Positions 24,248 to 37,544 of a DNA stretch of 64,000 nt are shown in pieces. Source of the DNA: Calliopsis andreniformis (Eukaryota > Arthropoda > Insecta > Hymenoptera > Andrenidae); assembly GCF_051401765.1 (NCBI RefSeq), contig NW_027480599.1, forward strand, positions 372,001 to 436,000, in the 5' to 3' direction. Each line of letters begins with the position of its first letter. The first letter of the stretch is position 1. The translations under genes and the position numbers were made by a program. Below the pieces are notes generated by a model, which was not told where the DNA came from, ran no database searches, and saw only the letters and a program-made list of their open reading frames with translations.

Positions 24248-25028
24248 CCCAATCCTCAATCTTCAATCCTCAATCCTCAATCCTCATTCTTCAATACTCA
24301 ATGCCCAGCCCTCAATCTTCAATCCTCAATCCTCAATCCTCAATTCTCAATCCTCAATCCTCAATCATCAATACTCAATCTTCAATCCTCAATCCTCAAT
24401 CCTCAATCCTCAATGCTCAATCCTCAATCCTCAATCCTCAACCCTCAATCCTCAATCCTCAATACTCAATCTGCAATCCTCAATCCACAATCCTCAATCC
24501 TCAATCCTCATTCTTCAATACTCAATGCCCAACCCTCAATCTTCAATCCTCAATCCTCATTCCTCAATTCTCAATCCTCAATCCTCAATCATCAATCCTC
24601 AATCCTCAATCCTCAATACTCAATCCTCAATACTCAATCTTCAATCCTCAATCCTCAATTCTCAATCCTCAATACTGAATCCTCAAACCTCAATCCTCAA
24701 TCCTCAAACCTCAATCCTCATTCTTCAATCCTCAATACCCAATCCTCAATCTTCAATCCTCAATCCTCAATCCTCAATTCTCAATGCTCAATCCTCAATC
24801 TTCGGACCTCAAACATCAATCCTCAAACCTCAGTCCTCAACCGTCAGTCCCCGTCCTCAATCCTCAAACATGAATCCTCAATCCTCAATATTCAATCATC
24901 AATACACAATCTTCAATCCTCAATACTCAATCCTCAATCCTCAATCCTCAATCCTCAATATTCAACGCACAACCCTCAACCATCAATCCTCAATACTCAA
25001 CCATCAATCCTCAATTCTCAATACTCAA

Positions 25029-25155
25029 TAGAATATCCTGAATTCTCATGATTCAATACTCAATCCTCAATATTCAATAATCAAATCGCAATCCTCAAAC
25101 ATCAACTCTCAACACTCAATCCTCAATACTCTGTCCACTTTCTCCAATCCTCCAT
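25029..25155 (+). repeat. Cassette D
   Basis: A typical D copy, with CACTTTCTCC at its end in place of CACTCTCTTC. Confidence 0.87.
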
Positions 25156-25894
25156 CCTCAATCTTCAATCCTCAAGCGTCAATCCTCAATCCTCAATCCT
25201 CAATCCCCAATCCTCAACCCTCAATCCTCAGTCCTCAAACCTCAATCCGGAATCCTCAATCCTGAATACTCAATCTTCAGCCGTCAGTCCTCAACAATCA
25301 ATTGTCAATCCTCAATCCTCAATATTCAATCCTCAATCCTCAATCCGCAATCCTCAATCCTCAATCTTCAATCCTCAATACTCAATCTTCAATCCTCAAT
25401 CTTCAATCCTCAATCCTCATACTTCAATCCTCAATACCCAATCCGCAATCTTCAATCCTCAATCCTCAATCCTCAATTCTCAATCCTCAATCCTCAGTCC
25501 TCAGTCCTCAAACCTCAATCCTTAACCCCAGCCCCCATCCCCAATCCTCAATCATCAATCCTCAATCCTCAATCTTCAATCCTCAATACTCAATCTTCAA
25601 TCCTCAATCCTCAGTCCACAATCTTCAATCCTCAAAGCTCAATCCTCAATCCTCAATCCTCAGCCCTCAATCCTTAAATACTCAATCCTCAAACCTCAAT
25701 CCTCAACCGTCAGTCCTCGTCCTCAAACCTCAACTCCCAATCCTCAATCCTCAATCTTCAATCATCAATACTCTATCTTCAATCCTCAATCCTCAATCTT
25801 CAATCCTCAATCCTCAATCCTCAACATTCAACGCACAACCCTCAACCATCAATCCTCAATACTCAACCATCAATCCTCAATTCTCAATACTCAA

Positions 25895-26020
25895 TAGAAT
25901 ATCCTGAATACTCATGATTCAATACTCAATCCTCAATATTCAATAATCAAATCGCAATCCTCAAACATCAACTCTCAACACTCAATCCTCAATACTCTGT
26001 CCACTCTCTTCAATCCTCCA
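25895..26020 (+). repeat. Cassette D
   Basis: It lies 866 bp after the previous D cassette. That spacing is 124 heptamers minus two bases, as predicted from the odd-length units between them. Confidence 0.87.
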
Positions 26021-26844
26021 CCCTCAATCTTCAATCCATAAGCGTCAATCCTCAATCCTCAGTGCTCAATCCCCAATCCTCAACCCTCAATCCTCAGTCC
26101 TCAAACCTCAATCCGGAATCCTCAATCCTGAATACTCAATCTTCAGCCATCAGACCTCAACAATCAATTGTCAATCCTCAATCCTCAATATTCAATCCTC
26201 AATCCTCAATCCGCAATCCACAATCCTCAATCTTCAATCCTCGATACTCAATCTTCAATCCTCAATCTTCAATCCTCAATCCTCAATCCTCAATCCTCAA
26301 TCATCAATCTTCAATCCTCAGACCTCAAACAGCAATACTCGACCGTCAGGCCTCGTCCTCAATCCACAACCATCAATACTCAATCCTCAATCTTCAATCA
26401 TCAATACTCAATCCTCAATTCTCAATCCTCAATCCTCAGTCCTCAGTCCGCAATCCTAAATCTTCAATCATCAATACTCAATCCTCAATCCTCAATCATC
26501 AATCCTCAATCCTCAATCTTCAATCCTCAATACTCAATCTTCAGTCCTCAATCCTCAGTCCACAATCTTCAATCCTCAAAGCTCAATCCTCAATCCTCAA
26601 TCCTCAGCCCTCATTCCTCAATCCTCAATCCTCAAACCTCAATCCTCAACCGTCAGTCCTCGTCCTCAAACCTCAACTCCCAATCCTCAATCCTCAATCT
26701 TCAATCATCAATACTCTATCTTCAATCCTCAATCCTCAATCCTCAATCCTCAATCCTCAATCCTCAATCCTCAATATTCAACGCACCACCCTCAGCCAGA
26801 AATGCTCAATACTCAACCATCAATCCTCAATTCTCAATAATCAA

Positions 26845-26970
26845 TAGAATATCCTGAATTCTCATGGTTTAATACTCAATCCACAATATTCAATAATCAA
26901 ATATGAATCCTCAAACATCAATTCTCAAAACTCAATCCTCAACACTCAGTCCTCTCTCATCAATCCTCCA
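26845..26970 (+). repeat. Cassette D, CATGGTTTAATAC variant
   Basis: It has TCATGGTTTAATAC, ATATGAATCC and a CTCTCTCATC ending. The same variant occurs at 45725, in keeping with the distant block duplication. Confidence 0.86.
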
Positions 26971-28022
26971 TCCTCAATCCTCAATCCTCAAGCGTCAATC
27001 CTCAATCCTCACTCCTCAACCCTCAATCCTCAGTCCTCAAACCTCCTCCACGAATCCTCAATACTGAATCCTCAATCTTCAGCCATAAGACCTCAACAAT
27101 CAATTGTCAATCCTCGATCCTCAATAGAATATCCTCAATTCACTGTTTTCAATACTCAATCCCCATTCTTCAATCTTCAAATCTCAATCCACAAACATCA
27201 GTTCTCATTACGCAACCCTCAACACTCAGTCCTCAATCTTCAATCCTCAATGCTCAATCCTCAATCTTCAATCCTCAATACTCAATCTCCAATCCTCAAT
27301 CCTCAATCCTCAATCCTCAATGCGCAATACTCAATCGTCAATCCTCAATCCTCAATCCTCAATCCTCAATCCTCAATCCTCAATCTTCAATCCTCAATAC
27401 TCAAACTGCAATACTCAATCCTCAGTCCTCACTCCTCGATCCTCATTCTTCAATCCTCAATCCTCAATCCACAATCCTCGACCCTCAATCCTCAATCCTC
27501 AATCCTCAATCTTCAATCCTCAATACTCAATCTTCAATAATCAATCCTCAATTCTCAATCCTCAATACTCAATCCTCAATCGTCAATCCTCAATCCCCAA
27601 TCCTCAATCTTCAATCCTCAATCCTCAATCCTCAATTCTCAATCCTCAATCCTCAATCCTCAGACCTCAATCAGCAATACTCAACCCTCAGTCCTCGTCA
27701 TCATTCCACAACCATCAATACTCAATCCTCAATCTTCAATCATCAATATTCAATCTTCAGTGCTCAATCCTCAATCCTCAATCCTCAATTCTCAACACTC
27801 AATGTTCAATCCGCAGTACCCAATCCTCAATCTTCAATCCTCAATCCTCAATCCTCAATCCTCAATCCTCAATCTTCAAGCCTCAATACTCAATCTTCAA
27901 TCCTCAATCCTCAATCGTCAATCCTCAATCCTCAATCCTCAATCCTCAATCTTCAATCCTCAATCCTCAATCCTCAATCCTCAATCCTCAATCCTCAATC
28001 TTCAATCCTCAATACTCAATCT
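26896..28022 (+). repeat. Region: heptamers with one A cassette
   Basis: This stretch has no gene. It holds the minor-lineage A cassette at 27136 and then plain repeats. From about 27.66 kb it is a block related to 31.63-32.15 kb and 33.47-33.97 kb, marked by a CAATCAGCAATAC phrase and CTCGTCATCATTCC. Confidence 0.82.
27136..27230 (+). repeat. Cassette A, minor lineage (CCCCATTCTTC)
   Basis: CACTGTTTTC replaces CACAGTTTTC, and the centre has CCCCATTCTTC as at 2321. This is the last A cassette before a 7 kb stretch that has only D cassettes. Confidence 0.85.
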
Positions 28023-29119
28023 TCAATCCTCAATCCTCAATCCTCGATCCTCAATCCTCAATCCTCAAAACTCAATCTTCAATCCTCAAAACTCAATCTT
28101 CAATCCTCAGTCCTCAATCCTGGGTCCTCAATACTCAATCGTCAATCTCCAATCCTGAATACTCAATCTTCAATTCTCAATCCTCAATCCTCAATCCTCA
28201 ATCCTCAATCCTCATTCTTCATTCCTCAATACCCAATCCTCAATCTTCAATCCTCAATCCTCAATCCTCAAATCTCAATCCTCAATCCTCAATCCTCGGA
28301 CCTCAAACATCAATCCTCAAACCTCAATCCTCAACCGTCAGTCCCCGTCCTCAATCCTCAAACATGAATCCTCAATCCTCAATATTCAATCATCAATACA
28401 CAATCTTCAATCCTCAATACTCAATCCTCAATCCTCAATCCTCAATCCTCAATATTCAACGCACAACCCTCAACCATCAATCCTCAATACTCAACCATCA
28501 ATCCTCAATTATCAATACTCAATAGAATATCCTGAATTCTCATGATTCAATACTCAATCCTCAATATTCAATAATCAAATCGCAATCCTCAAACATCAAC
28601 TCTCAACACTCAATCCTCAATACTCTGTCCACTCTCTTCAATCCTCCATCCTCAATCTTCAATCCTCAAGCGTCAATCCTCAATCCTCAATCCTCAATTC
28701 CCAATCCTCAACCCTCAATCCTCAGTCCTCAAACCTCAATCCGGAATCCTCAATCCTGAATACTCAATCTTCAGCCGTCAGTCCTCAACAATCAATTGTC
28801 AATCCTCAATCCTCAATATTCAATCCTCAATCCTCAATCCGCAATCCTCAATCCTCAATCTTCAATCCTCAATACTCAATCTTCAATCCTCAATCTTCAA
28901 TCCTCAATCCTCAATCCTCAATCCTCAATCATCAATCTTCAATCCTCAGACCTCAAACAGCAATACTCGACCGTCAGGCCTCGTCCTCAATCCACAACCA
29001 TCAATACTCAATCCTCAATCTTCAATCATCAATACTCAATCTTCAATCCTCAATCCTCAATCCTCGGTCCTCAATCCTCAATCGTCAATCTCCAATCCTG
29101 AATACTCAATCTTCAATCC
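28023..29119 (+). repeat. 1097 bp tandem duplication, left copy
   Basis: The copy contains one D cassette and two six-base units (CCGTCC and TCGTCC). 1097 equals 157 x 7 minus 2. Differences from the right copy seen by eye include CCTGGGTCC/CCTCGGTCC, CTTCATTCC/CGTCAATCC, AATTATC/AATTCTC and CAGCCGTC/CAGTCGTC. Confidence 0.9.
28523..28648 (+). repeat. Cassette D (1097 bp pair, first)
   Basis: A typical D copy within the first member of the 1097 bp tandem duplication. It is preceded by CAATTATCAATAC. Confidence 0.88.
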
Positions 29120-30216
29120 TCAATCCTCAATCCTCAATCCTCGATCCTCAATCCTCAATCCTCAAAACTCAATCTTCAATCCTCAAAACTCAATCTTCAA
29201 TCCTCAGTCCTCAATCCTCGGTCCTCAATACTCAATCGTCAATCTCCAATCCTGAATACTCAATCTTCAATTCTCAATCCTCAATCCTCAATCCTCAATC
29301 CTCAATCCTCATTCGTCAATCCTCAATACCCAATCCTCAATCTTCAATCCTCAATCCTCAATCCTCAAATCTCAATCCTCAATCCTCAATCCTCGGACCT
29401 CAAACATCAATCCTCAAACCTCAATCCTCAACCGTCAGTCCCCGTCCTCAATCCTCAAACATGAATCCTCAATCCTCAATATTCAATCATCAATACACAA
29501 TCTTCAATCCTCAATACTCAATCCTCAATCCTCAATCCTCAATCCTCAATATTCAACGCACAACCCTCAACCATCAATCCTCAATACTCAACCATCAATC
29601 CTCAATTCTCAATACTCAATAGAATATCCTGAATTCTCATGATTCAATAATCAATCCTCAATATTCAATAATCAAATCGCAATCCTCAAACATCAACTCT
29701 CAACACTCAATCCTCAATACTCTGTCCACTCTCTTCAATCCTCCATCCTCAATCTTCAATCCTCAAGCGTCAATCCTCAATCCTCAATCCTCAATCCCCA
29801 ATCCTCAACCCTCAATCCTCAGTCCTCAAACCTCAATCCGGAATCCTCAATCCTGAATACTCAATCTTCAGTCGTCAGTCCTCAACAATCAATTGTCAAT
29901 CCTCAATCCTCAATATTCAATCCTCAATCCTCAATCCGCAATCCTCAATCCTCAATCTTCAATCCTCAATACTCAATCTTCAATCCTCAATCTTCAATCC
30001 TCAATCCTCAATCCTCAATCCTCAATCATCAATCTTCAATCCTCAGACCTCAAACAGCAATACTCGACCGTCAGGCCTCGTCCTCAATCCACAACCATCA
30101 ATACTCAATCCTCAATCTTCAATCATCAATACTCAATCTTCAATCCTCAATCCTCAATCCTCGGTCCTCAATCCTCAATCGTCAATCTCCAATCCTGAAT
30201 ACTCAATCTTCAATCC
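29120..30216 (+). repeat. 1097 bp tandem duplication, right copy
   Basis: Adjacent direct copy with about seven visible differences, so it is older than the 4395 bp event or less recently homogenised. Similarity runs on to 30239, where CTCT replaces CTCG. Confidence 0.9.
29620..29745 (+). repeat. Cassette D (1097 bp pair, second)
   Basis: It matches 28523 at exactly 1097 bp. It differs by TTCAATAATCAATCC where the first copy has TTCAATACTCAATCC. Confidence 0.88.
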
Positions 30217-30577
30217 TCAATCCTCAATCCTCAATCCTCTATCCTCAATCCTCATACTTCAATCCTCAATACCCAATCCTCAATCTTCAATCCTCAATCC
30301 TCAATCCTCAATTCTCAATCCTCAATCCTCAGTCCTCAGTCCTCAAACCTCAATCCTTAAATCCTCAATCCTCAAACCTCAATCCTCAACCGTCAGTCCT
30401 CGTCCTCAAACCTCAACTCCCAATCCTCAATCCTCAATCTTCAATCATCAATACTCTATCTTCAATCCTCAATCCTCAATCTTCAATCCTCAATCCTCAA
30501 TCCTCAATATTCAACGCACAACCCTCAACCATCAATCCTCAATACTCAACCATCAATCCTCAATTCTCAATACTCAA

Positions 30578-30703
30578 TAGAATATCCTGAATACTCATGA
30601 TTCAATACTCAATCCTCAATATTCAATAATCAAATCGCAATCCTCAAACATCAACTCTCAACACTCAATCCTCAATACTCTGTCCACTCTCTTCAATCCT
30701 CCA
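30578..30703 (+). repeat. Cassette D
   Basis: It lies 958 bp after the previous D cassette and is followed by CTCCACCATC. A related copy lies 1927 bp downstream. Confidence 0.87.
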
Positions 30704-32504
30704 CCATCAATCTTCAATCCTCAAGCGTCAATCCTCAATCCTCAATGCTCAATCCCCAATCCTCAACCCTCAATCCTCAGTCCTCAAACCTCAATCCGGA
30801 ATCCTCAATTCTGAATACTCAATCTTCAGCCGTCAGTCCTCAACAATCAATTGTCAATCCTCAATCCTCAATATTCAATCCTCAATCCTCAATCCGCATT
30901 ACTCAATCTTCAATCCTCAATCTTCAATCCTCAATCCTCACTCCTCAATCCTCAATCATCAATCTTCAATCCTCAGACCTCAAACAGCAATACTCGACCG
31001 TCAGGCCTCGTCCGCAATCCACAACCATCAATACTCAATCCTCAATCTTCAATCATCAATACTCAATCTTCAATCCTCAATCCTCAATCCTCGGTCCTCA
31101 ATCCTCAATCATCAATCTCCAATCCTGAATACTCAATCTTCAATCCTCAATCCTCAATCCTCAATCCTCTATCCTCAATCCTCATACTTCAATCCTCAAT
31201 ACCCAATCCGCAATCTTCAATCCTCAATCCTCAATCCTCAATTCTCAATCCTCAATCCTCAGTCCTCAGTCCTCAAACCTCAATCCTCAACCCCCAGCCC
31301 TCATCCTCAATCCTCAATCATCAATCCTCAATCCTCAATCTTCAATCCTCATTACTCAATCTTCAATCCTCAATACTCAGTCCACAATCTTCAATCCTCA
31401 AAGCTGAATCCTCAATCCTCAATCCTCAGCCCTCAATCCTCAATCCTCAATCCTCAAACCTCAATCCTCAACCGTCAGTCCTCGTCCTCAAACCTCAACT
31501 CCCAATCCTCAATCCTCAATCTTCAATCATCAATACTCTATCTTCAATCCTCAATCCTCAATCCTCAAACCTCAATCCTCAATCCTCAATCCTCAATCCT
31601 CAATCTTCAAACCTCAATACTCAATCCTCAATCCTCAATCCTCAGACCTCAATCAGCAATACTCAACCCTCAGTCCTCGTCATCATTCCACAACCATCAG
31701 TACTCAATCCTCAATCTTCAATCATCAATATTCAATTTTCAGTGCTCAATCCTCAATCCTCAATCCTCAATTCTCAACACTCAATGTTCAATCCGCAGTA
31801 CCCAATCCTCAATCTTCAATCCTCAATCCTCAATCCTCAATCCTCAATCCTCAATCTTCAAGCCTCAATACTCAATCTTCAATCCTCAATCCTCAATCGT
31901 CAATCCTCAATCCTCAATCCTCAATCCTCAATCTTCAATCCTCAATCCTCAATCCTCAATCCTCAATCCTCAATCCTCAACCTTCAATCCTCAATACTCA
32001 ATCTTCAACCCTCAATCCTCAATCCTCGATCCTCAATCCTCAATCCTCAAACCTCAATCTTCAATCCTCAAAACTCAATCTTCAATCCTCAGTCCTCAAT
32101 CCTCGGTCCTCAATACTCAATCGTCAATCTCCAATCCTGAATACTCAATCTTCAATTCTCAATCCTCAATCCTCAATCCTCAATCCTCAATCCTGATTCT
32201 TCAATCCTCAATACTCAATCTTCAATCCTCAATCCTCAATCCTCGATCCTCAATTCTCAATCCTCAATCCTCAATCCTCGATCCTCAAACATCAATCCTC
32301 AAACCTCAGTCCTCAACCGTCAGTCCCCGTCCTCAATCCTCAAACATGAATCCTCAATCCTCAATATTCAATCATCAATACACAATCTTTAATCCTCAAT
32401 ACTCAATCCTAAATCCTCAATCCTCAATCCTCAATATTCAACGCACAACCCTGAACCATCAATCCTCAATACTCAACCATCAATCCTCAATTCTCAATAC
32501 TCAA

Positions 32505-32630
32505 TAGAATATCCTGAATACTCATGATTCAATACTCAATCCTCAATATTCAATAATCAAATCGCAATCCTCAAACATCAACTCTCAACACTCAATCCTC
32601 AATACTCTGTCCACTCTCTTCTATCCTCCA
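32505..32630 (+). repeat. Cassette D
   Basis: Partner of 30578 at 1927 bp. It ends CTCTTCTATCC where the partner has CTCTTCAATCC. Confidence 0.87.
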
Positions 32631-34069
32631 CCCTCAATCTTCAATCCTCAAGCGTCAGTCCACAATCCTCAATGCTCAATCCCCAATCCTCAACCCTCAA
32701 TCCTCAGTCCTCAAACCTCAATCCGGAATCCTCAATCCTGAATACTCAATCTTCAGCCGTCAGTCCTCAACAATCAATTGTCAATCCTCAATCCTCAATA
32801 TTCAATCCTCAATCCTCAATCCGCAATCCTCAATCCTCAATCTTCAATCCTCAATACTCAATCTTCAATCCACAATCTTCAATACTCAATCCTCACTCCT
32901 CAATCCTCAATCATCAATCTTCAATCCTCAGACCTCAAACAGCAATACTCGACCGTCAGGCCTCGTCCTCAATCCACAACCATCAATACTCAATCCTCAA
33001 TCTTCAATCATCAATACTCAATCTTCAATCCTCAATCCTCAATCCTCGGTCCTCAATCCTCAATCGTCAATCTCCAATCCTGAATACTCAATCTTCAATC
33101 CTCAATCCTCAATCCTCAATCCTCTATCCTCAATCCTCATACTTCAATCCTCAATACCCAATCCGCAATCTTCAATCCACAATCCTCAATCCTCAATTCT
33201 CAATCCTCAATCCTCAGTCCTCAGTCCTCAAACCTCAATCCTCAACACCCAACACTCATCCTCAATCCTCAATCATCAATCCTCAATCCTCAATCTTCAA
33301 TCCTCAATACTCAATCTTCAATCCTCAATCCTCAGTCCACAATCTTCAATGCTCAATCCTCAATCCACAATCCTCAACCCTCAATCATCATTCTTCAATC
33401 CTCAACACCCAATCCTCAATCTTCAATCCTCAATCCTCAATCCTCAATTCTCAATCCTCAATCCTCAATCCTCAGACCTCAATCAGCAATACTCAACCCT
33501 CAGTCCTCGTCATCATTCCACAACCATCAATACTCAATCCTCAATCTTCAATCATCAATATTCAATCTTCAGTGCTCAATCCTGAATCCTCAATCCTCAA
33601 TTCTCAACACTCAATGTTCAATCCGCAGTACCCAATCCTCAATCTTCAATCCTCAATCCTCAATCCTCAATCCTCAATCCTCAATCTTCAAGCCTCAATA
33701 CTCAATCTTAAATCCTCAATCCTCAATCGTCAATCCTCAATCCTCAATCCTCAATCCTCAATCTTCAATCCTCAATCCTCAATCCTCAATCCTCAATCCT
33801 CAATCCTCAATCTTCAATCCTCAATACTCAATCTTCAATCCTCAATCCTCAATCCTCGATCCTCAATCCTCAATCCTCAAACCTCAATCTTCAATCCTCA
33901 ATACTCAATCTTCAATCCTCAGTCCTCAATCCCCGGTCCTCAATACTCAATAGTCAATCTCCAATCCTGAATACTCAATCTTCAATTCTCAATCCTCTAT
34001 CCTCAATCTTCAATCCTCAATTCTCATTCTTCAATCCTCAATACCCAATCGTCAATCTTCAATCCTCAA

Positions 34070-34720
34070 ACCTCAGCCCGTACCATCAATCCTCAGTCTT
34101 CAATCCTCAATCCTCAATCCTCAATCCTCAATACTCAATATTCAATCAACAATCCTCTGTCCTCAAACCTCGATTCTGAATCCTCAATCCTGCATCTTCA
34201 ATCTTCAGCCCTCATTCCTCATCAATCAGTTGTCAATCTTTAATCCCCAATAGAATATCCTCAATTCACAGTTTTCAATACCCAATACTCAATCTGCAAT
34301 CTTCAAATCTCTATCCACAAACATCAAACCTCATCATTCAACCCTCAACACTCATTCTCCAATCCTCAATATTCAATCCATCATCCACAATCCTCAATCC
34401 TCAATCCTCAATCCTCAATCGTCAGGCTTCAATCCTCAATACTCAATCTTCAATCCTCAATCCTCAGTCCTCAATTCTCAATCCACAATCCTCAATCGTC
34501 AGACCTCAAACATCAATACTCAACCCTCAGTCCTCGTCCTCAATCCAAAACCCTCAATCCTCGATCCTCAATCTTCAATCATCAATATTCAATCTTCAAT
34601 CCTCAATCCTCAATCCTCAATACTCAATCCACAATCCTCAATGTTCAATCCTCAATACCCAAACCTCAATCTTCAATCCTCAATCCTCAATCCTCAATCC
34701 TCAGTCCTCAATCCTCAATC
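34070..34720 (+). repeat. Dispersed block, partner of 42435-43085
   Basis: It carries the CAAACCTCATC A sub-type and the CAGCCCGTACCATC phrase. The match to 42.43-43.08 kb is at an offset of 8365-8366 bp. Confidence 0.82.
34262..34358 (+). repeat. Cassette A (CAAACCTCATC sub-type)
   Basis: CATCAATTCTCATC is replaced by CATCAAACCTCATC, followed by ATTCAACCC. Only the copy at 42627 shares this. Confidence 0.87.
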
Positions 34721-35687
34721 CTCAATCCTCAATACTCAATCTTCAATCCTTAATACTGAATCTTCAATCCTCAATTCTCAATCCTCAATCCTCAATCCTC
34801 AATCCTCAATCTTCAATCATTAATATTCAATCCTCAATCCTCAATCCTCAATCCTCAATCCTCCACCATCAATCCTCAATGTTCAATCCTCAATACCCAA
34901 TCCTCAGTCTTCAATCCTCAATCCTCAATCCTCAATCCTCAATCCTCAATCCTCAGTCCTCAATCCTCAATCTTCAATCCTCAATACTCAATCTTCAATC
35001 CTCAATCCTCAATCCTCAATACTCAATCTTCAATCCTTAATACTGAATCTTCAATCCTCAATCCTCAATCCTCAATCCTCAATCCTCATTCTTCAATCCT
35101 CAACACCCAATCCTCAATCATCAATCCTCAATGTTCAATCCGCAATACCCAATCCTCAATCTTCAATCCTCAACCCTCAATCCCCAATCCTCAATCCTCA
35201 ATCCTCCGTCTTCAATCCTCAATACTCAATCTTCAATCCTCAATCCTCAATCCTCAATCCTCAATCCTCAATCCTCAATCCACATTCTTCAATCCTCAAC
35301 ACCCAATCCTCAATCTTCAACCCTCAATCCTCAGTCCTGAATTCTCAATCCTCAATCCTCAATCCTCAATCCTCAGACCTCAAACATCAATACTCAACCC
35401 TCAGTCCTCGTCCTCAATTAACAACCCTTAATCCTCGATCCTCAATCTTCAATCATCAATATTCAATCTTCAATCCTGAATCCTCAATTCTCAATACTCA
35501 ATCCACAATCCTCAATGTTCAATCCTCAACGCCCAAACCTCAATCTTCAATCCTCAATCCTCAATCCTCAATCCTCAATCCTCAATCCTCAATACTCAGT
35601 CCTCAAACCTCAATCCTGAATCCTCAGTCTTCAGCCCTCAGTCCTCAACAATCAGTTGTCAATCCTCAAGCCTCAATAGAATATCCT

Positions 35688-35783
35688 CAATTCACGGGTT
35701 TCAATACTCAATACTCAACCTGAAGTCTTCAAATCTCTATCCACAAACATCAATTCTCATCACTCAACCCTCAACACTCAGTC
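35688..35783 (+). repeat. Cassette A (CACGGGTTTC variant)
   Basis: A relative of the 5655 and 8561 copies with CCTGAAGTC. CACAGG has become CACGGG, a private change. Confidence 0.87.
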
Positions 35784-36295
35784 CCCAATCCTCAATCTTC
35801 AATCGTCAATCCTCAATCGTCAATCCTCAATCCTCAATCTTCAGTCCTCAATATTCAATCTTCAATCCTCAATCCTCAATCCTCGGTCCTCAATCCTCAA
35901 TCGTCAATCTCCAATCCTGAATACTCAATCTTCAAACCTCATTCCTAAATCCTCAATCCTCAATCCTCAATCCTCATTCTTCAATACACAATACCCAATC
36001 CTCAATCTTCAATCCTCAATCCGCAATCCTCAATTATCAACCCTCAATCCTCAGTCCTCAGACCTCAAACCTCAAACCTCAAACGTGAGCCCTCATCCTC
36101 AATCCTCAATCCTCAATCCTCAATCCTCAGTCTTCAATCCTCAGTACTCAATCTCCAATACTCAATCCTCAGTCCTCAAACCTCAATTCTGAATCCTCAA
36201 ATCGTAATTCTGAATCCTCTATCCTGAACACTCAATCTTCAGCTCTCAGTCCTCAACAATCAGTTGTCAATCCTCAATTCTCAATAGAATATACT

Positions 36296-36391
36296 CGATT
36301 CACAGTTTTCAATACACAATACTCGATATGCAATCTTCAAATCTCTATCCACAAACATCAATTCTCATCACTCAACCCTCAACACGCAGTC
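36296..36391 (+). repeat. Cassette A (CGATTCACAG sub-type)
   Basis: Matches 6263 and 10658 but reads CTCGATATGC where they have CTCGATCTGC. Confidence 0.87.
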
Positions 36392-36799
36392 CTCAATGTT
36401 CAATCCTCAATCCTCAATTCTCAATCTTCAATCCTCAATACTGAACCTTCAATCCTCAGTCCTCAATCCTCAGTCCTCAATCCTCAATCCTCAGCCCTCA
36501 ATCCTCAATCCACAGTCTTCAATCCTCAGTCCCCAATCCTCAACCTTCAACCCTCAATCCTCAATCCTCAATCCTCGATCCTCAGTGCTCAATCCTCAAT
36601 CCTCAATTCTCAATGTGCAATCCGCAATACCCAATCCTCAATCTTCAATCCTCAATCCTCAATCCTGAATCCTCAATCCTCAATCCTCAATCCTCAGTCC
36701 TCAAACCTTAATCCTGAATCCTCAATCCTGAATCCTCAATCTTCAGCCCTCAGTCCTCAACAATCTGTTGTCAATCCTCAATCCTCAATGGAATATCAT

Positions 36800-36895
36800 C
36801 AATTCACAGTTTTCGATACTCTATACTCAATCTGCAATCTTCAAATCTCTATCCACAAACATCAATTCTGATCACTCAACACTCAACACTCCGTC
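36800..36895 (+). repeat. Cassette A (ATGGAATATC lead-in)
   Basis: A relative of 6767 with CTCTATACTC and CTGATCACTC. The private change is TTTTCGATAC. Confidence 0.87.
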
Positions 36896-37544
36896 CCCAA
36901 TCCTCAATCTTCAATCCTCAATTCTCAATCCTCAATCCTCAGTCCTCAATTTTCAATCCTCAATACTCAATCTTCAATCCTCAATGCTCAATCCTCAATC
37001 CTCAAGCCTCAATCCTCAAACCTCAATCCTCAACCATCAGACCCCGTCCTCAATCCTCAAACATGAATCCTCAATCCTCAATATTCAATCATCAATACTC
37101 AATCTTCATCCCCAGTCCTCAATCCTCAATCCTCAATCCTCAATCCTCAATCCTCAATCTTCAATCCTCAATACTCAAACTGCAATCCTCAATCCCTAGT
37201 CCTCACTCCTCAGTCCTCATTCTTCAATCCTCAATACCGAATCCTCAATCTTCAATCCTCAATCCTCAATCCTCAATTCGCAATCCTCAATCCTCTATCC
37301 TCAGACTTCAAACATCAATACTCAACCCTCAGTCCTCGTCCTCAATCCACAACCCTCAATCCTCAATTCTCAGTCCCCAGTCCTCAATCTCAATCTCAAT
37401 CCTCAATCTTCAATCTCAATCCTCAATCCTCAATCCTCAATCTTCAATCCTCAATACTGAATCTTCAATCCTCAATCCTCAAACCTCAATCCTCAATCCT
37501 CATTCTTCTATCCTCAACACCCAATCCTCAATCTTCAATCCTCA

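Larger units (their letters stand above)
22560..26895 (+). repeat. Large dispersed duplication, first copy (partner 41238-45775)
   Basis: Cassette order and private variants match the partner. Offsets are 18678 bp on the left (to about 23.66 kb), 19586-19593 bp in the middle (24.1-25.6 kb) and about 18880 bp at the right end. The changes are accounted for by segments present in one copy only, the largest being about 0.9 kb near 42.4-43.3 kb in the partner. Confidence 0.82.
30217..34069 (+). repeat. Region: D-type composite repeats at 1927 bp spacing
   Basis: This stretch has no gene and no A cassette. The part 30.5-31.3 kb recurs at 32.4-33.3 kb (offset 1927 bp), and 31.63-32.15 kb recurs at 33.47-33.97 kb (offset 1830 bp). 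This gives two diverged copies of a composite block with different internal lengths. Confidence 0.82.
35100..37380 (+). repeat. Dispersed relative of the 4395 bp block (5.1-7.35 kb)
   Basis: The order of A sub-types (CACGGG, CGATTCACAG, ATGGAATATC) and of the flanking phrases follows 5081-7347, with offsets drifting from 30019 to 30033 bp. Differences are frequent compared with the tandem copies, so this is an older copy. Confidence 0.83.
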
